Shown here: positions 8,324 to 17,479 of the stretch, piece by piece
How the letters are laid out: each line of letters begins with the position of its first letter
How positions within the stretch are numbered: position 1 is the stretch's first letter
DNA from: Candidatus Fermentibacterota bacterium
Lineage (GTDB): Bacteria > JAFGKV01
Direction: 5' to 3'
Assembly: GCA_016928395.1 (NCBI GenBank)
Contig: JAFGKV010000147.1
Location: 62,001-126,000, forward strand
DNA: 64,000 nt
Translations under genes and position numbers: made by a program
The notes under the pieces: generated by a model
The model's database searches: none
Seen by the model: only the letters and a program-made list of their open reading frames with translations
What the model was told of the DNA's origin: nothing

Positions 8324-10246
8324 ATGAGGCGACTGACCACCCTCGCTTCCGGCCCCGTGGTGGCCGTGGCATGGGTGGCCCTGGCTCTGGCTCTGCGTCC
8401 CATTGTGCTGGAGCACGTCGAGCTGCGCTTCCACGACCTTCGCCAGAGGTTCTACGGCATCGACCGTGGGCATATTCAGGACATCGTTCTCGTCAACATC
8501 GATGCACCGACCCATGAGGTGATCGGGTGGCCCATCCCACGGCACGAATGGTCGGCCTTGCTTATCGGACTCATGGCGTTCCAGCCGCGTCAGATCGCCT
8601 TGGATCTGTTTTTCACCCACCATTTGTGTTCGGCCGAGGAGGACACCACGCTGGCTAGAGCGATGCAGATGTGCGGCAACGTGCTTCTGGGGATTGGTCT
8701 TGAGATCCCCGCTCATCGATTCGAGCCACTGCCGAGGGAGCCATTCCCTGCCGACTCATTGCTTCTTCGATGGCTCGACCCGAGGCCGGCCTTACACGGC
8801 GACGACCGCGTGGTCCACTCTCACTATGTCTCGGACCGCCCCCTGCCGGTTCTGGCGGAGGCAGCCGCCGCCATCGGGAACGCTGCCGTGGATCCTGACC
8901 AGGACGGCGTATTCCGGAGGATTCCCGTCCTCACCGAGTATGGGGGGTACGCGGTGCCGAGTTTCGCATTGGCAGCTTACCTTCAGCGCCAGGGTTTGGC
9001 GTTGTCTGACTGCCGCCTATCCCCCGGGCGCTCCCTGGAAATCCCCGGACGGAAGCCGGTGCCGCTGGATGCGATGTCCCGGATGATCCTCCACTATGTG
9101 GGGGGACCGAGTACGTTTCGCACCGTGGAGTTCTACGAGTTCACACAGCAACTCGAACGCGCGGTGCTCGACGATGACCCGGAGGCGGTTGCGTCCTTGG
9201 CCTTCTTGCGTGACGCCACCGTATTGGTCGGCATCACGGATCCTTCGGTGATGGATCTTCCTGCCACGCCAGTTCACCCACGTTTCCCCGGTTTTGAGAT
9301 TCAGGCGACTGCTCTGGACAACCTCATAAGAGCCCGGCATGTCCGACGGCTGGGTATGGGTTGGGAGGTGGTGACGGCGTTGCTGCTGGCTCTGGCCGGC
9401 GCCTTCGCTGGTCTGAGGCTTCGCCCGGCGGCCGGTACGGCAGGCGCCGTGCTGGCCGCCGTGGTCTTCGCTGGTGTCGTGTTTTGGCTGGGAGGGGAAC
9501 GCGATATTTGGCTTGGCGCAATCATGCCGCTGGTAGCCTTGGCCGGCAGCTACGGTACCACCGTCATGTTGGAGCGGCTGGCCCGGGAGAGGGAGCAACG
9601 CCTCGTCAAGGATGCCTTCGGCAAGTATGTGTCGCCCGGGGCGTTGAAACAGCTTCTGGAAGACCCGGTCACGGTGTTGGGTAGGCGGGGTGAGAAGAAG
9701 CAGATTACAATCCTGTTTTCTGACGTGAAGGGCTTCAGCGCGCTCTGCGAAGGGCATGAGCCGGATCCGCTGCTGACTCAGCTCAATGAGTATTTGGCGG
9801 AGATGACCGAGATCGTGTTTGCCCACGGCGGTGCCGTGGACAAGTTCATGGGCGATGGGCTCATGGCCTTCTTTGGCCACCCCGTACCCATGCCCGACCA
9901 CGCCCGCCGGGCCGTAGAAGCGGGCCGTCACATGCAGAGACGTCTGGAGGAACTCAGGGGGGAATGGCAGAACCAAGGACGCTTGGACTTTCACATCAGG
10001 ATCGGTATCAACTCCGGCGAGGTGATTGCTGGTAGTATGGGGGGCGGGCGCAAGATGGACTACACGGTGTTTGGAAAGTCGGTGAACCTCGCCCAACGTT
10101 TGGAGAGCGGTAGCGATGTGGATGGTGTGCTGGTGAGCGCTGATACCCTGGCCCGCGCCGGCATTGACCCCTCGACGGCAGTCGCGAAGACCATCAGCGC
10201 AAAGAACATCGGCGAAGTGACTGCATACCAGGTGTCGACGGGATAA
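8324..10246 (+). CDS. CHASE2-domain class III adenylate/guanylate cyclase
   Basis: A 640-residue membrane cyclase. An N-terminal transmembrane helix (about 8-28) precedes an extracytoplasmic CHASE2 sensor domain (about 30-335, beginning VELRFHDLRQRFYG). Two or three membrane helices follow (about 345-420), then a linker AFGKYVSPGALKQLLEDP and a class III catalytic domain (about 455-625). The metal aspartates are in FSDVKGFS and KFMGDGLMAFFG, and the substrate region contains MDYTVFGKSVNLAQRLES. The lysine before FMGDG favours ATP as substrate, which is inference. It makes a cyclic nucleotide in response to a periplasmic signal. The upstream transglutaminase/TPR protein, 7 bases away, is a candidate signal partner. 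Confidence 0.92.
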   Translation: MRRLTTLASGPVVAVAWVALALALRPIVLEHVELRFHDLRQRFYGIDRGHIQDIVLVNIDAPTHEVIGWPIPRHEWSALLIGLMAFQPRQIALDLFFTHHLCSAEEDTTLARAMQMCGNVLLGIGLEIPAHRFEPLPREPFPADSLLLRWLDPRPALHGDDRVVHSHYVSDRPLPVLAEAAAAIGNAAVDPDQDGVFRRIPVLTEYGGYAVPSFALAAYLQRQGLALSDCRLSPGRSLEIPGRKPVPLDAMSRMILHYVGGPSTFRTVEFYEFTQQLERAVLDDDPEAVASLAFLRDATVLVGITDPSVMDLPATPVHPRFPGFEIQATALDNLIRARHVRRLGMGWEVVTALLLALAGAFAGLRLRPAAGTAGAVLAAVVFAGVVFWLGGERDIWLGAIMPLVALAGSYGTTVMLERLAREREQRLVKDAFGKYVSPGALKQLLEDPVTVLGRRGEKKQITILFSDVKGFSALCEGHEPDPLLTQLNEYLAEMTEIVFAHGGAVDKFMGDGLMAFFGHPVPMPDHARRAVEAGRHMQRRLEELRGEWQNQGRLDFHIRIGINSGEVIAGSMGGGRKMDYTVFGKSVNLAQRLESGSDVDGVLVSADTLARAGIDPSTAVAKTISAKNIGEVTAYQVSTG

Positions 10247-10260
10247 GGTTGCGACAGCGC

Positions 10261-10280
10261 GCGAGGGAGGCTCCCTTCGC
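10261..10280. terminator. Stem-loop between convergent genes
   Basis: GCGAGGG and CCTTCGC pair (one G-T) around a 6-base loop, 15 bases after the cyclase stop and 60 bases from the helicase stop. There is no T-run, so it is only a possible bidirectional terminator. Confidence 0.4.
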
Positions 10281-10339
10281 TCGATCAGGACGGCTTGCTG
10301 GTTACAGCTCGATCCCATTCTCCCTTCATCCGATCCTCC

Positions 10340-11785
10340 CTATCTTCTGCGCCGGGGGCCACGGGGGATCGGTACCTTATGCTCCACATGCCGCTGGGTG
10401 GGAGTTGGTGGCCCCTCGGGCTCAACTGTGGGCCTATGGAGCGCCTGTTGGTAGAAATCGTCCACCAACATGGCGATTATGGCGGCCTCATCCTCGTTCT
10501 CTGCAAGGCTGCGAGCCAGGGGTACGAACCGCAGGCTTCGCTCGGTCTTGAGTTTGTCACGCTCCCGGAGGCGCGCTTCCAGCAAGGCCGTCACCCGTTC
10601 AGCCACTACTGCTTGCACATCCTCGTCGGTGGGCAAAACCCTGCGCTGCATATCGATCCCGTAGTGACGGGCGATACGGCCAAGGTCAGACTCCTCCTCC
10701 GGCCCGCTGACCAGAGTGATTGCCACACCAGGCGCCCCTGCGCGGCCCGTGCGGCCCGCCCGGTGAATGTAGCCCTCGATGTCTTCCGGTACTTGGTACA
10801 GGACAACGTGCGAGAGCTCTGGAATGTCGAGGCCGCGGGCTGCGACATCCGTGGCAACCAGAAAGCGCAAGGCCCCGCGGCGCACTCTGCCCAAGACCTG
10901 TTCTCGGTCAGCCTGGCTGAGATCGGCACTCAGCTCGTCGGCGTCATAGCCGAAGCGCTGTAGTACCACGCTGACGTAGTGTACTTCGGACTTCCTGTTG
11001 CAGAAGATGATCGCTGAGGCCGGATTCTCGACCTCAATGATACGCACTAGGGCCCGGTCTTTGTCCATACCCGGGACGGCATAGAAGACATGCTCCGTGT
11101 CAGTGACATGGACATGGTCGTGGCTGAGGGAGAGGAACTGAGGGCTTTTCATGAACTCCCGGGCGGTGCGCATGACCTCCCACGGAAAGGTGGCCGAGAA
11201 CATGCATACGTGGAGGTGCCTCGGAGGCAAGTGGCGTTGAATGCGCTTCATATCCGGATAGAACCCCATGGAGAGCATCCGATCGGCCTCATCATAGATC
11301 AGCATCACGAGGTGATCAAGCACCAGTGTGTGGCGGATCAGGTGGTCCAAGACTCGACCCGGAGTTCCGACAACGATGTGGGTGCCTTGTCGCAAAGCCT
11401 CGATCTGTGCGCCGTATCCAACGCCCCCATAAACGGCGGCTACCCGCAGGCCATCGTCCCCGCAGAGAGTCGCTGTCGCTTCATACACCTGGCGCGCCAA
11501 CTCCCGGGTAGGGACGAGGACCAATGCCTGGCATTGGGCGAGAGATGGATCCAGCCGCTCTAGCATCGGCAGCACGAAGGCACCGGTCTTCCCGCTGCCT
11601 GTACGCGCCTGGATCATCATGTTCCGTTCTGCAAGCAGATAGGGGATGGCCTTCGCCTGGACCGGCATCAGTGTATTCCAGCCGGCGCGCCTTGCTGCTG
11701 CTTGGAGCTTGTCAGGGAGGTGGTCAACAGTGATTTCCGGAAGTGGATTGCCGGGTTCACTCGTGGATACGCTTGTGCTGTTCAT
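10340..11785 (-). CDS. DEAD-box ATP-dependent RNA helicase
   Basis: A 481-residue superfamily 2 helicase. In order: Q motif region (PVQAKAIPYLL), motif I ARTGSGKT, Ia PTRELARQVY, GG, TPGR, motif II YDEADRML, motif III SATFP, then domain 2 with IIFCNRKSEV, ATDVAARGLDIP and motif VI HRAGRTGR. It unwinds short RNA duplexes in ribosome assembly or mRNA turnover. The C-terminus lacks a DbpA-type RNA-binding domain but ends in a basic tail (IPRGPRRRR) likely to hold RNA. The ATG at 11785 has weak Shine-Dalgarno candidates. It is divergent from ychF over a 381-base gap. Confidence 0.95.
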   Translation of the reverse strand: MNSTSVSTSEPGNPLPEITVDHLPDKLQAAARRAGWNTLMPVQAKAIPYLLAERNMMIQARTGSGKTGAFVLPMLERLDPSLAQCQALVLVPTRELARQVYEATATLCGDDGLRVAAVYGGVGYGAQIEALRQGTHIVVGTPGRVLDHLIRHTLVLDHLVMLIYDEADRMLSMGFYPDMKRIQRHLPPRHLHVCMFSATFPWEVMRTAREFMKSPQFLSLSHDHVHVTDTEHVFYAVPGMDKDRALVRIIEVENPASAIIFCNRKSEVHYVSVVLQRFGYDADELSADLSQADREQVLGRVRRGALRFLVATDVAARGLDIPELSHVVLYQVPEDIEGYIHRAGRTGRAGAPGVAITLVSGPEEESDLGRIARHYGIDMQRRVLPTDEDVQAVVAERVTALLEARLRERDKLKTERSLRFVPLARSLAENEDEAAIIAMLVDDFYQQALHRPTVEPEGPPTPTQRHVEHKVPIPRGPRRRR

Positions 11786-12166
11786 CTGATCTCGATTCCT
11801 GTGCTGTGCAGACTATCTGCCTTCTCCCTGCTTCCCCTGCCGGAAGGCATTGCCGCGTGAATCCTCTGGATACGCCACAGAGATTACCGTGTGGGCGGCA
11901 TCAGAGCAAGCCAGAGCTTGCAGAGGAAGTGTATCTCAGGTAGTAGACTTCCTGGCAACGTGGATTGATCTAGGGTGGGCCGACCAGCATGTATGGAGGC
12001 GCAAAGCGCAGGATTACACGAAGGCGAGCGGTAGCCGAATCGGGGGTCAACGACTGACAGCCGGCCCTTCCGGAGAGGCCCGAGCGTGCTGACAAGGCGA
12101 GGTCATGGCCGTATCTTCGATAGCTTATTCGTTCACGATTGTCCCTGCCCCCTCTGAGGTTCCTTA
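11786..12166. other. Divergent intergenic region between helicase and ychF
   Basis: 381 bases that must hold the promoters of two divergent genes. I see one small perfect hairpin, GCAAGC-CAGA-GCTTGC, near 11907-11922. No clear -35/-10 pair or known riboswitch was readable. Confidence 0.4.
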
Positions 12167-13252
12167 GTGTCAACGTCACTCGGACTGGTCGGCTTGCCCA
12201 ATGCCGGCAAGACGACGGTGTTCAATGCCATCACCGCGGCTGGTGCACCGGCGCTCAACTACCCCTTCTGCACGATTCAGCGGAATGTGGCGGTTGTGCC
12301 CGTACCCGAACCCCGGCTAGACCTTCTTGCCTCGTGCCTTGCGCCCGACGAGGTAAAGCCGGCGACCATCGAGGTGATCGACATAGCAGGATTGGTGAAA
12401 GGAGCCCACGCCGGAGAAGGGTTGGGCAATCGTTTCTTGGATGACATTCGGACGGTGGATGCCGTACTTCATGTGGTGCGGTGCTTTCGGCAGCCGACCG
12501 TGGTGCGGGCGGGAGGATCGGCCGACCCCGTGGCGGACCTGCAACTGGTGGATACCGAGCTCATGCTGGCGGATCTGGAGGTTGTTCAGCGGAGGCTTGA
12601 TCAGCACACGAAGAAGGCCAAGGCCATGGGTGGGGTTTCTTCGACGGTAGTTGATCTGTTCTCCCGGATCGCCTCGTGCTTGACCGCGGGGAGACGTATA
12701 TCGGTGGATGAACTGAGCGACGAACAGCTGAGTTACCTGGAGCAGGAGCCCTTGCTCACCACGAAGCCGTGTATCGTGGTCGCCAACTGTGATGAGGACG
12801 CTGTAGATGTGGCAGCGCACGAGCTGCAGGCCTTGGTCAGGGAAGCGTTGCCTCGCCAGGTTATCCCGTTCCCCGGAGCTGTCGAGGCCGACCTTTCTTC
12901 CATCGATGAGGCGGAACGCGAGGAGTTCTATCACGAGCTGGGCCTTGAGCACAGCAGGGTGCCCGAACTTCTTCGCGCCGGTTTTGAGCTGCTGGGGCTC
13001 ATTACCTTTTTCACCGTGGCTCGTAACAAGCTCCATGCCTGGCGGATTCGGCGGGGGCGTACGGCTCTGGATGCGGCGGCCCTTATTCATTCCGACATTG
13101 CCGCGGGCTTTGTCCGTGCCGATGTCTTCACTGCACACGATTTGGTCTCCCACGGGTCCATCGGCGCCCTTCGTTCAGCAGGTAAGCTTCGAAGCGAGGG
13201 GCGTGAGTACGAGGTTCGCGACGGTGACGTCTTGTATGTGCATTTCCAGTAG
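12167..13252 (+). CDS. ychF: Redox-regulated ATPase / GTPase YchF
   Basis: A 361-residue Obg-like P-loop NTPase of the YchF/OLA1 family, which prefers ATP and interacts with ribosomes. The P-loop is GLPNAGKTTVFNA; the switch II region is DIAGLVKGAHAGEGLGN, the YchF hallmark; TKPCIVVANCDED replaces the usual NKxD region. A central coiled coil (about 125-200) and a C-terminal TGS domain (about 275-361) complete the normal length. The start is GTG at 12167, with GAGG about 8 bases upstream, and gives the family-typical N-terminus MSTSLGLVGLPNAG. It is transcribed toward the polysaccharide locus, 50 bases ahead of the first gene there. Confidence 0.95.
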   Translation: MSTSLGLVGLPNAGKTTVFNAITAAGAPALNYPFCTIQRNVAVVPVPEPRLDLLASCLAPDEVKPATIEVIDIAGLVKGAHAGEGLGNRFLDDIRTVDAVLHVVRCFRQPTVVRAGGSADPVADLQLVDTELMLADLEVVQRRLDQHTKKAKAMGGVSSTVVDLFSRIASCLTAGRRISVDELSDEQLSYLEQEPLLTTKPCIVVANCDEDAVDVAAHELQALVREALPRQVIPFPGAVEADLSSIDEAEREEFYHELGLEHSRVPELLRAGFELLGLITFFTVARNKLHAWRIRRGRTALDAAALIHSDIAAGFVRADVFTAHDLVSHGSIGALRSAGKLRSEGREYEVRDGDVLYVHFQ

Positions 13253-13302
13253 ACCTTCGCTACACCGTGTGTCCACGGCAACAATGGCACGGAGCTAGTC
13301 GC

Positions 13303-14730
13303 ATGCATCTTGTGATCCTTGCGGTCATCGCGGCGGTGGGATACGTGGTAGGCACCAATCTGTCGGCCGGAGACCCCAAGGTCGCCGCGGCGGTATTGGC
13401 CTTCGTCGGGATCATCGCAAGCTTCTCGAAGCCTTACGCCGTGTTGATGCTTCTCTTGATCCTGGCGCCATTCCACGGTACGGCGCGGGCGTATTTCCTG
13501 AATCCTACGACCGCTCTGTGGAAGGAGTTCCTGGCGGTGTGCTTGGCGGTCGGCTGGCTCGCCCGTCAGATCGTGCGCCGGCAGAAGCTGAAGCCAAACG
13601 CGCTCAATGTGCCCATTGCACTCTTCACGGGTCTCACGATCATCCACGCCTTCACCTCTCCGACTCTGCTCCAGGGCCTGTACGAACTGAAGAAGATCGC
13701 TCCTTTCATTCCTGTCTTCTTTTTCGTGGCCAATAATCCCATGACCAAGTCGCAACTCAGGAAAGCCATGGGCGCACTGCTGGTCGTCGGTACCTTCACC
13801 GCCGGCATCGGAGTACTTCAGTGGATGGCCGGGGGGGCATGGCTGCTGCGGCACAACCTGATGTACGTGGGTCGGAACGTCGCCTTCCCCTCCTCGACAT
13901 TTCTGCGCGTGTGGTCGACCTATGGTGGGCCGGGCTTCTTTGCCGCGAACCTCTTGGTCTTTCTCTACATCGCGACGGCACTCTTCCTGAGCCAGGACAC
14001 TGAGATCCGGAAGAACCGCATACTCGTGGCGATGGTTGTCCTCTTCTCGGCCTTGGTATTCACCATGTCGCGGGGACCCGTGATTCTGTTTGGGCTCGGG
14101 TTGCTGGCCATGAGCCACTTTAGCGGCAAGAAGAGCCCTCTGCTGTTCGTTGCCTTGGCCGCAGTGGCCATCATGGCCGTGTTTCCTGCTGCCGTACGGG
14201 AGCGGGCTGCCATGTCCTTCGGGCAGGAGGACACGAGCTGGCAGTTCCGTATTTGGTTTCTTACCAATGTCGGCATCCCTGACATGATCCAGCATCCGCT
14301 GGGCGCGGGGCTCGGCACCACGCGCGGTTTCAACTACGGCGTGGTCAGTGGACTCGCAGATGTGACTGGTTTGACGGGCGAGTTTGAGCGTCTCGAAGGC
14401 GGCACGGAGAACGGGTACCTCCATGTCGGCATCCAGATGGGATTCCCAGGCCTGGTGCTCTTCGTGTGGATATTCCTGGCGGTCTTCGTCGCCGGATTCG
14501 GGATCTTCAAGCGGCTGAAGGATCCTTTCCTGCGGGCCGTCGCGTTGGCGGTGCTGGCCGTCAACGTGGAAGTGACGGTGGGGAATATGCTGGGTGTTGC
14601 ATTCGATGCATTTCCACTGGACCTCTACTACTGGTTCTTGCTGGGAATCCTCGTCACACTCCCGGAGGTGGAGGCGGGCATCGCAGAGGGGAGCCCACCT
14701 TCCAGCTCGACGGTCGTGGCGAAGACGTAA
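13303..14730 (+). CDS. O-antigen ligase/Wzy polymerase-like membrane protein
   Basis: A 475-residue polytopic membrane protein with roughly 10-12 hydrophobic segments, starting MHLVILAVIAAVGYVVGTN. The large periplasmic loop before the last helices contains HPLGAGLGTT and GGTENGYLHVGIQMGFPG, the pattern of the O-antigen ligase (Wzy_C) family, which polymerises or transfers lipid-linked glycans at the periplasmic face. A GTG at 13267 would extend the frame by 12 hydrophilic residues, but ATG 13303 has GGAG about 9 bases upstream and starts directly with a membrane helix. It opens the polysaccharide locus; the following glycosyltransferase is separated by 410 bases. Polymerase and ligase cannot be told apart from sequence. 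Confidence 0.82.
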   Translation: MHLVILAVIAAVGYVVGTNLSAGDPKVAAAVLAFVGIIASFSKPYAVLMLLLILAPFHGTARAYFLNPTTALWKEFLAVCLAVGWLARQIVRRQKLKPNALNVPIALFTGLTIIHAFTSPTLLQGLYELKKIAPFIPVFFFVANNPMTKSQLRKAMGALLVVGTFTAGIGVLQWMAGGAWLLRHNLMYVGRNVAFPSSTFLRVWSTYGGPGFFAANLLVFLYIATALFLSQDTEIRKNRILVAMVVLFSALVFTMSRGPVILFGLGLLAMSHFSGKKSPLLFVALAAVAIMAVFPAAVRERAAMSFGQEDTSWQFRIWFLTNVGIPDMIQHPLGAGLGTTRGFNYGVVSGLADVTGLTGEFERLEGGTENGYLHVGIQMGFPGLVLFVWIFLAVFVAGFGIFKRLKDPFLRAVALAVLAVNVEVTVGNMLGVAFDAFPLDLYYWFLLGILVTLPEVEAGIAEGSPPSSSTVVAKT

Positions 14731-15140
14731 TTGAGTTCTCGCCGTCAACGGGATGCCTGTTCGTTTCCTCCGCGCTGGGGTGAGGACCTCGGCCCTGGCC
14801 GCTCCCCTGTTGGGCGGATGTGTGGGGATCGGTGCTCAGTCAGGAGTTCGGAGGGTTGAGGGCGAGCATCGAACATCACGCCAAGAGCCGCAGGGTACAG
14901 GTTCACGAACGGGGCACTTCGTTGCATATGTACGACACGACTGCCCGTGATGTGCCGGCCTCGCCATAATGTTCACCACTACCGCACCGGCCCGCGAGGG
15001 TTGTGAGGATCCACACCATGCGCCACTCTGAACCCCGAATTCTGAACCCTGGACGCTTTCTCGCACCTCGTCCCTCGTGCTCCATCGCTCTGTCGTTTGG
15101 GCTCGCGTCACTCTCAACCCGCGGTGCCTGAGTAGTCACC
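14731..15140. other. Intergenic region with a dispersed GAACCC-type repeat
   Basis: 410 bases without a convincing gene. At 15028-15051 there is a tandem-like motif, CTGAACCCCGAATT followed by CTGAACCCTG, related to motifs near 24.9, 46.7, 52.1 and 59.5 kb. The promoter for the downstream glycosyltransferase genes is presumably here but I could not read it. Confidence 0.45.
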
Positions 15141-16334
15141 ATGCGCGATTCGTTTCTCTCTCTGGCTGACCTGTTCCCACCAGAGCGTTTCGGAGGCTCG
15201 GAACGGGTCATACTGGAGCTCTCCCGCGCGCTGGTACGCCGGGAGTGCCACGTGGGAGTTCTTGCGGGAGGCCCGCATTCCTGCCAGCCTGACCCGGCCG
15301 CGGAGGTACCCATCTGGAGGTACCGGGTGCGCACATCGCCTCTTCCACTGCTCTTTCTGACATCGTGCAGAGGGCTACGTGCCATGCACGAGCTGCCCAT
15401 AGTGGGCACCGAGGGCGCATTGCTGCTGCATCATCCCCTCTCAGGATGGGGAGCGTTGCGCGCAGGGCACGGCCGGTTGGCGGTGCCAATCGGGTTTTTC
15501 TATGGCGCCATTGACGAGGAGTGGGCATGGCATTGGCGTGGAGTGCGCCGTTGGGGATCGAGGGGTCTGGTCTCTCCAGCTCTGGTATGGATGCTTCCAC
15601 CACTGCTTCGGGCCGTACAGCGCGCAATGCTGCAGAGAGCCCGAGCCATTATCGTCTTGGGCTCATATACAGAACGCCTCGTGCGGGAGCGGGTTCCGCA
15701 GGCGACGGTGTCTGTCGTGCCGCCGGGGGTTGACCTCCAACGATTCTCTCCGGCGCCAGACAAGGCGGATGCGAAGCGGAAGCTTGGGTTCGACCCGCGC
15801 GCCGACATCGTGCTGTCGGTGCGTCGCCTCGTGCCCCGCATGGGGCTTTCGACCCTTCTGGAGGCTGTCTGGATTCTCCAGAGAGACCGGCCGTCCGTGC
15901 GGCTAGTCCTGGTCGGCACCGGCGAAATGGCGCCCCGATTGATGAGGGAGGCGGCCAGCCTGGGTATCGCGGACCGTCTCACCTTGGCGGGTCACGTCAG
16001 CGATGTCGACCTGGTCGACTACTACCGTGCCGCAGACGTTTTTGTCCTTCCCAGCGACGCCTTGGAGGGATTCGGGTTGGTCACGTTGGAGGCCCTGGCC
16101 TCAGGAGTGCCAGTGGTAGGGACCGACGTAGGGGAGACCCCCTCGATCATTGCTGGATCGACAGAGCTGGGCAGGCTTGTAACCCACGGAGATTCCCGCG
16201 CGATGGCCGCCGCCTGTGCCGAGGTTCTGGAGGTCGGGCCGCAGGCCGAGGCGTGCCGGAACTTCGCCGGCCGTTTCAGCTGGGACGCCATGGCAGCTGC
16301 CGTGCAATCCATTGCCTCCTCAGCGGCTTCATGA
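15141..16334 (+). CDS. Glycosyltransferase family 4
   Basis: A 397-residue GT-B fold retaining transferase of family 4. The N-terminal acceptor domain opens LADLFPPERFGGSERVILEL, and a linker (VSVVPPGVDLQRFSP) leads to the donor domain. There KRKLGFDPRADIVLSVRRLV and the GPGTP_binding region ALEGFGLVTLEALASGVPVV, with the conserved E-x7-E arrangement, bind the nucleotide-sugar. It transfers a sugar from NDP-sugar to a growing lipid-linked glycan at the inner face of the cytoplasmic membrane. Its stop overlaps the next gene's ATG by 4 bases. The sugar specificity cannot be read. Confidence 0.92.
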   Translation: MRDSFLSLADLFPPERFGGSERVILELSRALVRRECHVGVLAGGPHSCQPDPAAEVPIWRYRVRTSPLPLLFLTSCRGLRAMHELPIVGTEGALLLHHPLSGWGALRAGHGRLAVPIGFFYGAIDEEWAWHWRGVRRWGSRGLVSPALVWMLPPLLRAVQRAMLQRARAIIVLGSYTERLVRERVPQATVSVVPPGVDLQRFSPAPDKADAKRKLGFDPRADIVLSVRRLVPRMGLSTLLEAVWILQRDRPSVRLVLVGTGEMAPRLMREAASLGIADRLTLAGHVSDVDLVDYYRAADVFVLPSDALEGFGLVTLEALASGVPVVGTDVGETPSIIAGSTELGRLVTHGDSRAMAAACAEVLEVGPQAEACRNFAGRFSWDAMAAAVQSIASSAAS

Positions 16335-17479
16335 AGCCAGTGCGGGTTTTACATCTCGTGCATACTCCCGGACCGGGAGGCACCGAGGCCGTCGTGGCCA
16401 ATCTCCTGTCGTGGATTCCACGAAGCGAGGCGGTGCAGGCTCTTGCCTGCCCTGAAGGCCCCCTCGCGGTGCAGGCTCGGGATGCAGGAAATCCCTGCTA
16501 TCCGGTTCCATTCGATCTTGTCCGCAGGACTGCTTCCCCAATCGGCCTTGCCCAGACCCTTGGGCACGTGTGCGCGGTCAACAATGCCCTTGTCAGGTCG
16601 ATTGACGCCTTCCAGCCCGACATCGTCCATGCCCACGCCGTGAAGGCGGCGGTCCTGGCGCACCGCTACGCCGGCTCCCGACGCAACTGGCGTCTGGTGT
16701 GGCACCTTCATGACTACATTCCGCTGGGTCGCCTTCGCCGGTTATGGATATGGCAGGCCTGCAGAGCGGCTGATGCCATAGCCACTGTGTCAGAGCATGT
16801 CGCCCTGAATGTCCCTGGAGTTGAGGGACGTGCCACCGTTGTCCACAACTCCCTGCCGCCCCAGCGATCCAAGGATCCTCGATTGTCGCGGGAGTTGCTG
16901 CGATCGTGTGGCGTTCCCGGGACAAGCCCGATACTTGGATACGCAGGCAGACTTGATGCGGAGAAGGGTGTGCATCTCCTCTTGCGGGCGTTCTCTCTTG
17001 TTCGCCTCAATCTCCCGTCCGCCCGGCTGCTCATCGCGGGGGGATCGCAGTTCCGGTCAAACGATGTGACGAGAGAGCTGCAAGGCGAGGCTGCTCGCTT
17101 GGGTGTGAATGACGCTGTGCATTTCTTGGGCAGATTGCCCGATCTCCTTGGATTCTACGGGGCCATCACGGTGTTCGCTCATCCTGCCCCCCGCGAGCCG
17201 TTCGGTTTGGTTGTCTTGGAAGCCTTGGCCCAAGGGATCCCGGTGGTGGCCTACGATGCAGGCGGACCGCGGGAAATTCTCCGGGGCTTCGATCCCTCCT
17301 TCCTGGTACCTCAGGGTGACCTGGAAGCATTCGCCGCCAAGTGCTGCCGCCTGTTGAGCGACTCTGCCCTTCAGGCTCGTACAGGCGTCGAAGGGCCTGT
17401 CTTCGTTGCCGAGGCATACAGACCAGAGGTTCAATGCCGAAAGGTTCTCTCGTTGTACTGGCGGGTTCATACCCCATGA
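16331..17479 (+). CDS. Glycosyltransferase family 4
   Basis: A 382-residue GT4-type transferase. ATG 16331 overlaps the previous stop (ATGA) and gives the classic start MKPVRVLHLVHTPGPGGTE; longer upstream frames run through the preceding gene and are not used. The C-terminal half has LGYAGRLDAEKGVHLLLRAF and HPAPREPFGLVVLEALAQGI, with the E-x7-E motif for donor binding. It is expected to add one sugar of the repeat unit. The stop again overlaps the next start by 4 bases, so the two glycosyltransferases and the methyltransferase are coupled. Confidence 0.92.
   Translation: MKPVRVLHLVHTPGPGGTEAVVANLLSWIPRSEAVQALACPEGPLAVQARDAGNPCYPVPFDLVRRTASPIGLAQTLGHVCAVNNALVRSIDAFQPDIVHAHAVKAAVLAHRYAGSRRNWRLVWHLHDYIPLGRLRRLWIWQACRAADAIATVSEHVALNVPGVEGRATVVHNSLPPQRSKDPRLSRELLRSCGVPGTSPILGYAGRLDAEKGVHLLLRAFSLVRLNLPSARLLIAGGSQFRSNDVTRELQGEAARLGVNDAVHFLGRLPDLLGFYGAITVFAHPAPREPFGLVVLEALAQGIPVVAYDAGGPREILRGFDPSFLVPQGDLEAFAAKCCRLLSDSALQARTGVEGPVFVAEAYRPEVQCRKVLSLYWRVHTP

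Noticed and set aside
9017-10318. 433-codon minus-strand frame opposite the cyclase
   Set aside because: Shadow of the class III cyclase gene; no domain pattern and no ribosome site.
13087-14748. Long open frame (553 codons) on the minus strand opposite the Wzy-like gene
   Set aside because: Composition is typical of an antisense shadow of a GC-rich gene (His, Gln, Arg and Pro rich), with no family pattern; the plus strand encodes a clear membrane protein.
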